Shown: positions 1-8,179, numbered from the stretch's first letter. The stretch: DNA of 64,000 nucleotides from Qipengyuania citrea (GCF_024171405.1 NZ_JALJZT010000002.1:1612001-1676000); one strand, 5' to 3'. Notes: generated by a model from the sequence alone, not told the origin. Made by a program: numbers and translations.

Positions 1-118
1 ACGCGATAGAATACCCGAACCCTTAAGTTTCTTTTTTGAGGGCTGGGGCCCGGCTGTGCGTATCAGAACGTGCAACGGACAATAGCGAAGTCTGTCTGAA
101 TAGATCGGGAATCATCTG

Positions 119-805
119 GTGAAAAATGCACGCCTCACAGAAGCGGAACGGGAGTTCACTCCGCTGCTTGGCAAGAGCTGGCTTACACCGTTCTATGATC
201 GTGCAATTGGTATATTCACCCGTGAGGCGAAATGGCGCCGGGAGATCGTCAGTCAGGCTCGGCTTCAACCTGGCGACCGCGTCATCGATGTCGGGTGTGG
301 CACAGGTACGTTACTGCGGGCCTTGATGGCAGACTGTCCCGAAGCGGGCCTGGTCGGCGTCGAACCCGACCCTGCCGCGCTGGCCATAGCCCGCAGCAAG
401 TTCGGTCAGGGTGCCGATATGGTACGGTGGCACAACGGCTTTCTCGACAGCCTCGTGCTTGCCGATGATTGGCGGCCCAACATAATAGTCAGCAGCCTCG
501 TCCTGCACCAGGTTCCATTGCCGGAAAAACGCGCGATTCTCGAAGAGATCGAGAGGTTGCTCTCGGCGAACGGTGTAGCACTGGTCGCGGACTATATGCG
601 GCAGGACCATCCGCTGATGCGCGCCCTGTTCCGGGCAACCGTCCAATTCCTCGACGGCGTCGAGGATACCCAGCCGAGCGCTGACGGAGCAGTCGAGAAA
701 CTGCTCGGCGAAATTTTTGCAAGCGCAGAGCTGTTCGCTCAGATCCACACCGCAACCGGAACCATTTCGCTCTGGCGCGGCTCCAGGAAAGGCAATGTAA
801 CATGA
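119..805 (+). CDS. Class I SAM-dependent methyltransferase
   Basis: This 228-residue cytosolic protein has the class I methyltransferase fold. Motif I, VIDVGCGTGTLL, lies at residues 55-66 and binds the methyl donor. An acidic residue in VGVEP follows at the end of the second strand. The substrate cannot be read from sequence. The start is a GTG at 119, preceded by GGGAA about 8 bases upstream; no better in-frame ATG lies nearby. Its stop overlaps the start of the DUF411 gene by 4 bp, so the two are probably translationally coupled and metal-linked. Confidence 0.85.
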   Translation: MKNARLTEAEREFTPLLGKSWLTPFYDRAIGIFTREAKWRREIVSQARLQPGDRVIDVGCGTGTLLRALMADCPEAGLVGVEPDPAALAIARSKFGQGADMVRWHNGFLDSLVLADDWRPNIIVSSLVLHQVPLPEKRAILEEIERLLSANGVALVADYMRQDHPLMRALFRATVQFLDGVEDTQPSADGAVEKLLGEIFASAELFAQIHTATGTISLWRGSRKGNVT

Positions 806-1269
806 TCAAAGACAACCCATCGAAGCCGCTGCGCCGTTCGCTGACGGCATCGGTTCTTCTCACGCTTGCGGCGTGCTCGAATGCCGCACAGGCCGCCACC
901 TACACGATGTTCCGGGATCCGGGATGTGGTTGCTGCCTGAGCTGGGCAGGACATGTCGAGGGCGGCATGGAAGCAGAAGTGGCTTCGGTCGATACTGACG
1001 ATATGAGTGCGCTCAAGGCAGCCAAGGGCGTACCGCAGGATCTGTGGTCGTGCCACACAATGGAAGTCGAGGGCTATATCATCGAAGGTCACGTGCCCGC
1101 CGAAGCGATCGCGCGGCTCCTGCGTGAACGGCCCGCGGGCGTAACCGGCCTCGCCGTTCCCGGAATGCCGCTAGGCTCCCCCGGCATGGAAATGGGCGAT
1201 CGAGTGCAGCCCTATGAGGTCATCGCTTTTGGTCCGGACGGCCACAAAGTCTTTGCATCCTATCCGTGA
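802..1269 (+). CDS. DUF411 family exported metal-binding protein
   Basis: A 155-residue DUF411 protein. The N-terminus is an export signal with a possible lipobox (LAAC, residues 22-25). The mature part has the family's cysteine cluster GCGCC (residues 41-45), then SCHT near 83-86 and EGHVP near 95-99, which are likely Cu(I) ligands. DUF411 proteins are usually found in copper-resistance loci; a role as periplasmic copper binder is inference. It overlaps the methyltransferase gene by 4 bp. A second family member is encoded at 28363-28806. Confidence 0.85.
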   Translation: MIKDNPSKPLRRSLTASVLLTLAACSNAAQAATYTMFRDPGCGCCLSWAGHVEGGMEAEVASVDTDDMSALKAAKGVPQDLWSCHTMEVEGYIIEGHVPAEAIARLLRERPAGVTGLAVPGMPLGSPGMEMGDRVQPYEVIAFGPDGHKVFASYP

Positions 1270-1313
1270 CCGCCACCCGATCTGTATAATCGCAATGCAA
1301 TAGGAGATCACTC

Positions 1314-1574
1314 ATGCAAGACCGCTCGCTCAAATCGTCGATCCTCGCCTGGGGCTGGACACTCAGCCTGTTTCTGCTCCTCAGCTACTTGATCTGCATA
1401 GCTTTCGGCCTGCTCGCGCCCGAACGGTTCCATATGCATGAGGCCTGGGAACCGCTGCTTCCCGGATTCGAATGGCTGACACTCCCTGGATTTCTCGCAG
1501 GCGCAATCGGCAGCTTCTTATATGGGTGGTACATCGCCGTGATCGTGGTGCCTTTGTACCGGTACTTCAGATAA
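1314..1574 (+). CDS. DUF5676 family small membrane protein (left copy)
   Basis: An 86-residue protein with two hydrophobic segments (about 10-33 and 57-80). The conserved middle reads FHMHEAWEPLLPGF, typical of DUF5676 proteins of unknown function near copper genes. An AGGAG ribosome site precedes the ATG. It is the first gene of the left copy of the duplicated module; its counterpart is at 62947-63219 on the other strand. Unlike that copy, it has no recognisable CsoR-type operator upstream. Confidence 0.85.
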   Translation: MQDRSLKSSILAWGWTLSLFLLLSYLICIAFGLLAPERFHMHEAWEPLLPGFEWLTLPGFLAGAIGSFLYGWYIAVIVVPLYRYFR

Positions 1575-1699
1575 CGCTTGAGGAAATCAAACTGGCTTGA
1601 AACGGCGCTCTCTCGATCGGATCGAGCACTCGATTTCGCGCGGATGTCTGATGCGTCAAAAGCAGGCCGGCGGCACCAGCCAGTAAAGACGCCCCCAAC

Positions 1700-1714
1700 A
1701 GGAGAGGAACAATT
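1700..1714 (+). promoter_or_regulatory. Ribosome binding site before a possible ATT start codon
   Basis: AGGAG at 1700-1704 lies 7 bases before an ATT at 1712 that is in frame with the AlbA_2 gene. Residues between 1745 and 1778 (LLLHTAIGAV) align with FLHTVIGPV in the right-hand paralogue, so translation should begin upstream of the ATG at 1778. No ATG, GTG or TTG is present in frame between the stop at 1649 and 1778. ATT initiation is known for infC but is rare. Confidence 0.45.
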
Positions 1715-1777
1715 TCGCGACATCGATCCAGCGACGATATACAGGGTCTGCTCCTGCACACTGCCATAGGCGCAGTC

Positions 1778-2524
1778 ATGGGTTTCGCGATCCTTCATCC
1801 GGCGACGACACTTGTCTACTGGTACGAATTCGGCGCTTCGAACACTGCTGCCCAAAGCAACGCGCTCGCTTTTCTGCTTGACCGCCTGTCTTCGGCATTC
1901 GCGTTCGAAATGCTAACGATGAGCGCTGTGTATGTGGCGTTGGGCGCTGCGATTGGGCTCGGATTTGGTATTTATCACAGCCGCCTTTTGGATGAACGCT
2001 CGAAAGTTCGTTTCCTCGAACGCGAGCTCGAAGAAGAACTACCCTTGCTCATTGCCCGGGGCGAAGGAGAGCATGTCGAGTTCAAGTCGTCTATGCGTTG
2101 GGACAGACGCGAAGAGCGCGTAAACCGGCGCCTGCAGCAGGTTGTCGTGAAGACGATAGCGGGTTTTCTCAACCATGAAGGTGGCACGCTTTTGATCGGC
2201 GTGGAAGATGACGGGACTGTTGCGGGAATTGAAGCGGATATGCGAACGCTCAAGCACGCGAACCAGGATGGATTCGAACGACTTTTGATGGACACTGCAA
2301 GAGACGCCCTGGGCGGGGATGCTTGTGCCCTGGTCCATAGTCGTTTTCATGGGCTTGGCGGGCTGACCGTTTGCAGGGTGATCGTCGAGAAAAGCGTGCA
2401 TCCGGTCTACTACACCGAAGGGGGTGTCGCTCATCTCATGCTGCGCACCGGAAACAGTACCCGGGAGCTGGATGTTCGCGAAGCTCAGGCGCACCTTCAA
2501 CGAAGAGAAGCCGGGCCGATGTGA
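1778..2524 (+). CDS. Membrane-anchored AlbA_2 (Schlafen-type) domain protein, left copy
   Basis: The 248-residue reading frame has an N-terminal membrane part with two hydrophobic segments (about 1-15, cut short by this start, and 47-66), then a helical linker. The AlbA_2/Schlafen AAA_4 domain follows from about residue 88: EHVEFKSSMRWD, KTIAGFLNHEGGTLLIGV and DDGTVAGIE. This domain is known in nucleic-acid or nucleotide binding proteins; the function here is unknown. Homology with the copy at 62050-62934 runs upstream of the ATG, so the real start may be the ATT at 1712 (see the ribosome-site entry). It follows DUF5676 and probably shares its transcript. Confidence 0.75.
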   Translation: MGFAILHPATTLVYWYEFGASNTAAQSNALAFLLDRLSSAFAFEMLTMSAVYVALGAAIGLGFGIYHSRLLDERSKVRFLERELEEELPLLIARGEGEHVEFKSSMRWDRREERVNRRLQQVVVKTIAGFLNHEGGTLLIGVEDDGTVAGIEADMRTLKHANQDGFERLLMDTARDALGGDACALVHSRFHGLGGLTVCRVIVEKSVHPVYYTEGGVAHLMLRTGNSTRELDVREAQAHLQRREAGPM

Positions 2525-2587
2525 CTATAACCCGGTCGCACGCAGGTGCCTGGAGTTTCACAGAATCTTTTTTGAGGGGTGAAGCCC

Positions 2588-2608
2588 TGCCGAACGTACG
2601 GTTCGGCA
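2588..2608 (+). promoter_or_regulatory. Hairpin in the APC permease leader
   Basis: TGCCGAAC and GTTCGGCA form an 8-bp perfect stem around a 5-base loop, about 40 bases upstream of the permease start. No U-tract follows. It could be a processing site or attenuator between the AlbA_2 and permease genes. Confidence 0.35.
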
Positions 2609-2649
2609 ATGATGTTTCTCGGACGGGAGGACATCCATAGGGGGATGTA

Positions 2650-3999
2650 TTGCAAGACCATGGTCACCATCGAACGGGCAATACCGCCGGATCCATAACG
2701 CTGCTGGGCGGTATCGCGATGGGAACCGGCGTCATGATCGGCGCAGGAATATTCGCGCTTACGGGACAGATCGCCGAGCTTGCCGGCCCGCTTTTTCCAC
2801 TTTCGTTCATCGCCGGTGCCCTCGTTACATCGCTTGCGGCCTATAGTTACATCAAGATGTCGAACCGCTGGCCATCCTCGGGCGGTATCGCGATGATCCT
2901 GCAAAAAGCCTATGGTCCAGGCGTAGTGGCAGCCTCGGCATCGCTCTTGATGGCGCTCTCGATGGTCATCAATGAAAGCCTGGTTGCGCGTACTTTCGCC
3001 ACCTATGCGCTTCGCCCGTTCGGTCTGGAAAGCACCGGCTGGCTCGTTTCCGCCGCCGCGCTCGCCCTTATCGTCTTTGCCTACCTCGTCAATGCCGCAG
3101 GAAACAAGTCGGTAAGCGGTTTCTCGGTAGTCATGTCGGCGATCAAGATCGGCGGTATCGCGCTGTTCGCTGTAGCCGCGATCTGGGCCAGCGGCATCAG
3201 TGGCGGCTCATTTACGCAGCCTGCCGCACTTACGAATTTCGAGGCGTTGCTCGCCTCCGTCGCCTTCTCGATCCTTGCCTTCAAGGGATTCACCACGATC
3301 ACCAATAGCGGCGGTGAGATCGTGGATCCGCACAGGAATGTCGGACGTACGATTATCATCTCGATCGCCGTATGCATCGTGGTCTATCTGCTTGTCGCTG
3401 TGGCTGTCGGGTCAAGCCTCACGATCCCACAGATCGCCGAAGCACGCGACTACTCGCTCGCGGCGGCGGCGCGTCCGGCACTGGGGGAGCTGGGCTTCTA
3501 TTTCACTGTTGCGATTGCAATTGCCGCGACCACGTCGGGCGTGATTGCAAGCGTTTTTGCCGTCTCACGGATGCTCACCATGCTGACCGAGATGAAGATG
3601 ATCCCGCACAGTCATTTTGGCATGAGCGGCGGGATCCGCAGCCACATGCTGGTCTACACCGTGGTTATCGCAGGCACGCTTGCGGTTCTATTCGACCTGT
3701 CCCGGATCGCTTCGCTGGGGGCGTTTTTCTACCTGATTATGGACATGCTCGTTCACTGGGGCGTGTTTCGCCGTCTGCGCGGTGAAGTCGGCGCACGTGC
3801 ATCGATCCTGCTCGCGGCACTCGCGGCCGATGCGGTCGTGCTGGTCGCATTTACCTGGGTGAAACTAAAGAGCGATCCGGCGGTCGTTGCCTACGCAGTG
3901 CTGGGGATTGCAGCCGTCTTTCTGGCCGAGTGGATCTACCTAGCGAAAAACGCAAACACGCCTCGCGATAGCAGCAAAAGCTCCGGGAAAGACACATGA
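2650..3999 (+). CDS. APC superfamily amino acid permease (left copy)
   Basis: A 449-residue inner-membrane transporter with about 12 hydrophobic segments. The first helix contains GVMIGAGIFALTG (residues 27-39), the broken-helix substrate motif of the APC family. The start is TTG at 2650 with a G-rich ribosome site; it aligns with the ATG start of the paralogue at 58196-59569 (SITLLGGIAMG against SITLLGGVAMG). Substrate is unknown. Both copies are linked to copper genes, so import of an amino acid or thiol precursor needed under metal stress is possible but unproven. Confidence 0.85.
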   Translation: MQDHGHHRTGNTAGSITLLGGIAMGTGVMIGAGIFALTGQIAELAGPLFPLSFIAGALVTSLAAYSYIKMSNRWPSSGGIAMILQKAYGPGVVAASASLLMALSMVINESLVARTFATYALRPFGLESTGWLVSAAALALIVFAYLVNAAGNKSVSGFSVVMSAIKIGGIALFAVAAIWASGISGGSFTQPAALTNFEALLASVAFSILAFKGFTTITNSGGEIVDPHRNVGRTIIISIAVCIVVYLLVAVAVGSSLTIPQIAEARDYSLAAAARPALGELGFYFTVAIAIAATTSGVIASVFAVSRMLTMLTEMKMIPHSHFGMSGGIRSHMLVYTVVIAGTLAVLFDLSRIASLGAFFYLIMDMLVHWGVFRRLRGEVGARASILLAALAADAVVLVAFTWVKLKSDPAVVAYAVLGIAAVFLAEWIYLAKNANTPRDSSKSSGKDT

Positions 4000-4043
4000 G
4001 CACAATGGGCCTCTGGATCAGCATCAAGGTGTTCACATCATAG
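3996..4043 (+). pseudogene. Scar of a deleted glutaredoxin-MauE gene
   Basis: Reading from ATG 3996 to TAG 4041-4043 gives 15 codons ending MGLWISIKVFTS. The intact glutaredoxin-MauE protein of the right module (57157-57900) ends MGLWMGLKVFT, and in both places the ion-channel gene follows directly. The left module has therefore lost nearly all of this gene, and its last dozen codons now overlap the permease stop. Sequence identity over such a short stretch is limited, but position and order support the call. Confidence 0.7.
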
Positions 4044-4063
4044 CCGCCTTACTCCTTGGTATC

Positions 4064-4450
4064 GTGTTGTTTTTGGTCGCCATTTACGCGCACCTTTCGA
4101 TCCTGGGTGTCGGTCATTCTCTTGCGAGCGAGCGTCAGGATCTCTTGGCAAAGCTCACCATATCCCTCCTGGTGCTGTTTTCGCACCTGCTCGTCGCTGT
4201 CCTGTTTGCAGTAGGCTTCTGGTTGGGCGCCGAATGGGGTCTGGGGAGTTTCGACGAAACCTCCAGCATGAACTGGATGGACTATTTCTATTTCTCGCTG
4301 ATCAATCTGACGACACTCGGACTGGGCGACATTTATCCAACTGATCACCTGCGGGTGATCGCAGGGATCGAAGCCCTGACCGGGTTCGCGCTTATCAGCT
4401 GCTCGGCGCAGCTTTTCTGGAAAATGATGAAGGAAGGAGAAGGTAAATGA
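4064..4450 (+). CDS. Two-helix potassium-channel-like protein (left copy)
   Basis: A 128-residue membrane protein of the Ion_trans_2 type: hydrophobic helix at about 31-54, pore loop with TTLGLGDIYP (residues 83-92), then a second helix (about 96-116). The filter TLGLGD matches the potassium-channel TxGxGD pattern. There is no cytosolic ligand domain. The ancestral start appears lost: the ATG of the right copy aligns with ATC at 4037 here, so GTG 4064 is the first usual start, removing about 9 residues. Its stop overlaps the DUF305 gene start by 4 bp. Confidence 0.75.
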   Translation: MLFLVAIYAHLSILGVGHSLASERQDLLAKLTISLLVLFSHLLVAVLFAVGFWLGAEWGLGSFDETSSMNWMDYFYFSLINLTTLGLGDIYPTDHLRVIAGIEALTGFALISCSAQLFWKMMKEGEGK

Positions 4451-4971
4451 GCCAAGATTCACATTCGGACAAGGGAGGGGGCGGCAATTACTGGCGCTTC
4501 ATGGCGATGGTCTCGACCTCGACCGTCATCATGTTTTTCTTGATGTACACCAACAGCTTCGATGCCGACGACCTGTTCTGGAGCGAAACGCGTTTCTGGA
4601 TGATGTTCGTCATGGGCGGCGCGATGATGATCGTGATGCTCCTTTTCATGTGGGGCATGTACAAGGACCGGACTAAGAACTTCATCATTCTGGGTGTCGG
4701 CGCGATCACCATGGCCCTGGCGCTGTGGCTGGTCCGCAGCCAGACGACGGTCGATGATACCGAATACATGGCCGCAATGATCCCGCACCACTCGATCGCC
4801 ATCATGACCAGCGAGCGCGCCAGTCTGAAGGATCCCCGGGTGCGCGAACTCGCGCAGGCAATCATCGTCGCGCAGCGCCGTGAGATCGCTGAAATGAAAT
4901 ATCTGATCGATGATATCGAGGAGAACGGCCCAAGGACCGAAGAACGCCTGCCAGAGGAGATGCAACAATGA
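4447..4971 (+). CDS. DUF305 protein with N-terminal membrane domain (left copy)
   Basis: 174 residues with three hydrophobic segments (about 17-34, 50-70, 78-95), then a DUF305 domain facing the periplasm. The DUF305 signature is MAAMIPHHSIAIM (residues 108-120) with the paired histidines at 114-115 and a Met-rich setting. DUF305 proteins are ferritin-like helical bundles often linked to copper. The fusion to a membrane anchor is conserved in the copy at 56223-56750. It overlaps genes on both sides by 4 bp (ATGA), forming a coupled trio with the channel and the lipoprotein. Confidence 0.85.
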   Translation: MSQDSHSDKGGGGNYWRFMAMVSTSTVIMFFLMYTNSFDADDLFWSETRFWMMFVMGGAMMIVMLLFMWGMYKDRTKNFIILGVGAITMALALWLVRSQTTVDDTEYMAAMIPHHSIAIMTSERASLKDPRVRELAQAIIVAQRREIAEMKYLIDDIEENGPRTEERLPEEMQQ

Positions 4972-5456
4972 ACAAGTTCGCATACATGACAGTGCTCGCG
5001 CTGCCGCTCGCCGCCTGCAATTCGAACACCGCACCTGGAAACGACCGTGAAGCGCAGCTGGACCCGCCTGCAACCGCGGCCCCGATCGAGAGCGCGGCCA
5101 GCGCTCTTGCCAATCTGAGTCCCGGCCTGATGCTTCCCGAGACGATGACCGATGCTGACCTTTCTGCGCTCGGCGCGGAAAATTCGTGCCAGTTCCGGCT
5201 GACCGAAGTGGCGTTCCCATCTTTCGTTTACGATGGCAACGGACGGGGCGCAATCAAGATTAACGGAAAGCTCATTCCGGTCACCGCGAGCGGTCCCGAC
5301 AGCTATGCAAGCGGGGAGCTGCGTATCCAGATCCGCGTGCTAGACGACGAGGGCACTGCCGGACTGCAGATGCAGGAGCTGATCGTCGCGGCCCCAAGAG
5401 CCAAAGACGAGCTCGGATTCTGGGGCTACACGACCTGCAGCGGCGATCCCGCCTGA
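4968..5456 (+). CDS. Conserved lipoprotein of unknown function (left copy)
   Basis: 162 residues with a lipoprotein signal (LPLAACNSN, lipid-attachment Cys at 17). The mature chain has a low-complexity linker, then a compact domain with QFRLTEVAFPSFVYDG, IKINGKLIPV and a C-terminal WGYTTCSG. Two cysteines, near residues 74 and 157, could form a disulfide. I do not recognise the family. It overlaps DUF305 by 4 bp and is followed by a strong hairpin, so it ends the transcript of the left module core. The copy at 55738-56226 is nearly collinear. Confidence 0.8.
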   Translation: MNKFAYMTVLALPLAACNSNTAPGNDREAQLDPPATAAPIESAASALANLSPGLMLPETMTDADLSALGAENSCQFRLTEVAFPSFVYDGNGRGAIKINGKLIPVTASGPDSYASGELRIQIRVLDDEGTAGLQMQELIVAAPRAKDELGFWGYTTCSGDPA

Positions 5457-5467
5457 CAAACGGATAG

Positions 5468-5495
5468 GCGGACACCGGTCACGTCCGGTGTCCGC
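5468..5495 (+). terminator. Terminator-like hairpin after the lipoprotein gene
   Basis: Eleven-base perfect arms (GCGGACACCGG and CCGGTGTCCGC) around a six-base loop, 11 bases after the lipoprotein stop. No U-tract follows, so it may stabilise the 3-prime end rather than act as a classical intrinsic terminator. Confidence 0.55.
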
Positions 5496-5575
5496 TGTCC
5501 GGCAAGGACGTGCAGAAACTCATTCTAGTGCTGCACGGATTGGATCAATCAACTTCAAACCGCGGACATGAGCTC

Positions 5576-6280
5576 ATGAGCATTTCGTCACCCATCGCCG
5601 TCTTCGGAGCCGGCGGCAAAGCCGGAACCGAAGTCTTGCACCGCGCCCGGCAGGGCGGGCTCGCAGTCCGCGCCTTCGAGCACAATCTACCCGAGCCAGG
5701 TGATCGCGTAGAAGGGGTGGAATACGTCCAGTGCGATGTGCTCAAGGATTCCTTCGCCGACCAGCTTCGGGGTTGCGGCGCAGTGATATCCGCGCTGGGG
5801 ATCGGGTTCAGTCCCTCAACCGCCATAGATCCGCCACCTCTTTACACCGATGGCACGCGCCATCTTTTGGAGGCCATGCGAGAGACCGACATCACACGGA
5901 TTGTCGTGATCTCGGCTGCGTTTGTCGTACACCAGCCGAGCATACCAGCATGGTTTGAGCTCACCGCGCGCTCCGCCCTGTTCAACATACTCGAACAGAT
6001 GGGAGCCATGGAAGACATGCTCGAGCAGGAAGTCGGCCTCGATTGGACCTCCGCGCGCCCCGGCTGGCTGCTTGATGAACCCTATACGGGTGAAGCAATC
6101 ATAACGGACGAGCGCTTGGCAGAACGTTGTTTCCGGTGCCGCCACGGCGACCTTGCTGAAAGCCTCATCGAATTCGTAGCCGAGGGAACCTGGCTGAAGG
6201 CGAAGCCCGCAATCGGCCGACCCGAAGCGGAGCGGTTTGAGGAGATGAGTGCCCTCAAAGTAGAACTCGAGTTGGATTGA
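5576..6280 (+). CDS. NmrA-like NAD(P)-binding reductase (intact copy)
   Basis: A 234-residue atypical short-chain dehydrogenase of the NAD(P)H-binding (NmrA/SDR_a5) type. The nucleotide motif GAGGKAG is at residues 11-17. Later segments VISALGIGF, VVISAAFVV and TSARPGWLLDEP fit the family. I chose ATG 5576 because the Rossmann strand starts right after it; an in-frame GTG at 5510 would add 22 residues without homology. The right module holds only the first 40-odd codons of its paralogue (55514-55644). Confidence 0.8.
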   Translation: MSISSPIAVFGAGGKAGTEVLHRARQGGLAVRAFEHNLPEPGDRVEGVEYVQCDVLKDSFADQLRGCGAVISALGIGFSPSTAIDPPPLYTDGTRHLLEAMRETDITRIVVISAAFVVHQPSIPAWFELTARSALFNILEQMGAMEDMLEQEVGLDWTSARPGWLLDEPYTGEAIITDERLAERCFRCRHGDLAESLIEFVAEGTWLKAKPAIGRPEAERFEEMSALKVELELD

Positions 6281-6444
6281 ACAGCCCACCAGTAACCGAA
6301 GCGCAATCGGCCAGAGGATCCCGGCTGTTGGCCATGCAACATGCAGTAGCATCCAAAAGTGACAAGGAGACAAACGCAGCCACCGCTTTTCCAAAGACTA
6401 TTAATGCTCGCAAAAAGAAATTTACCGGCAAAAGGGAAAATATA

Positions 6445-8109
6445 ATGGCCAGGAAGGTAGCAATTTTTGGCGCTGGTGTTGGCGGCCTGACAGCAGCTCA
6501 TGAGTTTGTCCGGCGCGGATACGAGGTGTCGGTGTACGAACGCAACGACACCGCCGGTGGTTTTTTTCGCAGTACCCGCCGTGAAACCGACAACTTGCCG
6601 ACCGAATATTCGTGGCATGGCTTTGGTCCTTGGTATCACAACACCTTCGACGTTCTTCGCCAGATACCCTTTGATGACGAGGCATCACTGTATGACCGCG
6701 TTCTGTCGAGGCCGATGGAATATGCGGTTGTCCCGAACAGGTTTAATGACGACCAGAAAATAGCCGCTTTCTTTGAAAAGCCGGGCGCATTTCGCATGTC
6801 GCTATCAGACAAGGTTTCTCTCGCCTGGGGCATCCTCAAGGCCTGGTCCGTTAACAAGCGGTCAAAACACCGGTATGCTCAGACGAATGCGGCAGCCTAC
6901 TGGCAGCCACGCATGACCTTGACAGGTCATAAAACTTGGAAGGCTCTGTTCGGGCCGTGGATCGGTGCAGATTGGCCTTACGCGTCCCTGCACCATGTCG
7001 GTCTATTTTTCGGGCGCAACATCAGGTCGGGTCCTGCGCACAAGCATCCCGCCGATGAAAACGGCGCGGCCTGGGAACACCGATCGATGGGGGGATGGTC
7101 GCTCCTCAAGGGGCCGAGCAATGAAGTGTGGTTCGACAATTGGGTCGAGCATCTGGAAGAAAGCGGCGTAGCGTTTCACTGGCGGGCACCCCTCGAAGCG
7201 CTTCAGTTTGATGGAGCGCGGATCACCGGCGCAAGCCTATCTTCAGGCAATGGAGTGCGTGCGGATATATACGTCTTGGCCAGCACTCCGTTCTCGTCTG
7301 CCGAAATCGTAGAGCGAACGCCCGCTTTGTTGGTTGACCCCCAGTTGGCGAAACTGAGGCCGCTAATCGAGGACGGCCCGCACACTCAGGTTTCCTTTCG
7401 TATCGCCTTCGCTGAACGCATGGCCTGGCCGCGCGAACGCACCGCGATCGCGCTGACTGATTCTCCCTTCAACATCACGCTGTTCGCAAATGAGCAATCG
7501 TGGCCTTCCCACATCGATCTAGGCGAGGAGGTGCAATCGCTCTGGACGTGTACCGCATGCGTTGCGACCGTTCCGGGAATAATCCACGGCAAGCCGCTTC
7601 GCAATTGTACCAAAAGCGAATTTATCGACGAAGTTCTCGCCCAGATACGCGCATCGGAAGTGCTGGACGGAATGATTCGAAGGACGAATGGCGGTCGCGG
7701 AATGGAGGAGTTTGCAATCCTCAAGACCGAAGTCTGGGACGAATGGGAATTCGACCCTTCCGGCATCAGGCCAGAGCAGCCCAAATGGGTGACCACCACG
7801 AACACCCGCGACCATCGGCCCTGTCAGGCGACATCGATACCAAACCTCGTCCTGGCGGGTGCCCATACGGACACCGAGGCGGATATCTGGAGCATCGAGG
7901 GAGCGGTCGAAAGCGGTCGCCGCGCGGCGAAAATCTTCGAGCCTGAAGTAGTCGTTAAGCCGCAGCACAAGCCTCTCGCGCTCAAGTTCACATCATGGAT
8001 TGACGATGCATTTTTTGCCCTGCGGCTGCCACATGTGCTGTCGGTGATCGGAGCACTCGTCGGCGCTGTCCTCGTGATCGGTTTGTATGAGCTGATTGTG
8101 CGGAGTTGA
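6445..8109 (+). CDS. FAD-dependent amine-oxidase/desaturase-like oxidoreductase, membrane-anchored
   Basis: A 554-residue flavoprotein. The FAD-binding motif GAGVGGLTAAHE is at residues 9-20, and a second nucleotide-binding element with LVLAGAHTDTEADI lies near 470-483, as in phytoene desaturase and hydroxysqualene dehydroxylase relatives. A hydrophobic helix at about 530-550 anchors the C-terminus. The start is ATG 6445, directly before the dinucleotide-binding strand; the preceding 165 bases are open but AT-richer and look non-coding. Substrate unknown. It sits between the module and the persulfide pair. Confidence 0.8.
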   Translation: MARKVAIFGAGVGGLTAAHEFVRRGYEVSVYERNDTAGGFFRSTRRETDNLPTEYSWHGFGPWYHNTFDVLRQIPFDDEASLYDRVLSRPMEYAVVPNRFNDDQKIAAFFEKPGAFRMSLSDKVSLAWGILKAWSVNKRSKHRYAQTNAAAYWQPRMTLTGHKTWKALFGPWIGADWPYASLHHVGLFFGRNIRSGPAHKHPADENGAAWEHRSMGGWSLLKGPSNEVWFDNWVEHLEESGVAFHWRAPLEALQFDGARITGASLSSGNGVRADIYVLASTPFSSAEIVERTPALLVDPQLAKLRPLIEDGPHTQVSFRIAFAERMAWPRERTAIALTDSPFNITLFANEQSWPSHIDLGEEVQSLWTCTACVATVPGIIHGKPLRNCTKSEFIDEVLAQIRASEVLDGMIRRTNGGRGMEEFAILKTEVWDEWEFDPSGIRPEQPKWVTTTNTRDHRPCQATSIPNLVLAGAHTDTEADIWSIEGAVESGRRAAKIFEPEVVVKPQHKPLALKFTSWIDDAFFALRLPHVLSVIGALVGAVLVIGLYELIVRS

Positions 8110-8179
8110 TTGTAAGCGGAACCCGGCTGCGAGGCATAGGTTCGAAAGATATGACTAAAACGCTCAGAGGAGAGCCACC

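Larger units (their letters stand above)
1314..6280 (+). repeat. Left copy of an inverted duplicated gene module
   Basis: Gene order here is DUF5676, AlbA_2, APC permease, (MauE scar), ion channel, DUF305, lipoprotein, NmrA-like. The same order is found on the minus strand at 55514-63219. Proteins of the two copies are clearly homologous but diverged, so this is an old duplication or two separate acquisitions rather than a recent copy. The right copy also carries a copper ATPase and an intact glutaredoxin-MauE gene. Confidence 0.85.

Noticed and set aside
1578-1769. 63-codon plus-strand frame between DUF5676 and AlbA_2
   Set aside because: It overlaps, in another frame, the stretch that aligns with the N-terminus of the right AlbA_2 protein.
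2588-2612. ACGTACGGTTCGG resembles the 3-prime strand of group II intron domain V
   Set aside because: The match is short, the pairing partner differs from domain V, and there is no reverse transcriptase or other intron part nearby.
5468-5495. Classical rho-independent terminator
   Set aside because: The stem is strong but no U-run follows, so only a terminator-like hairpin is claimed.
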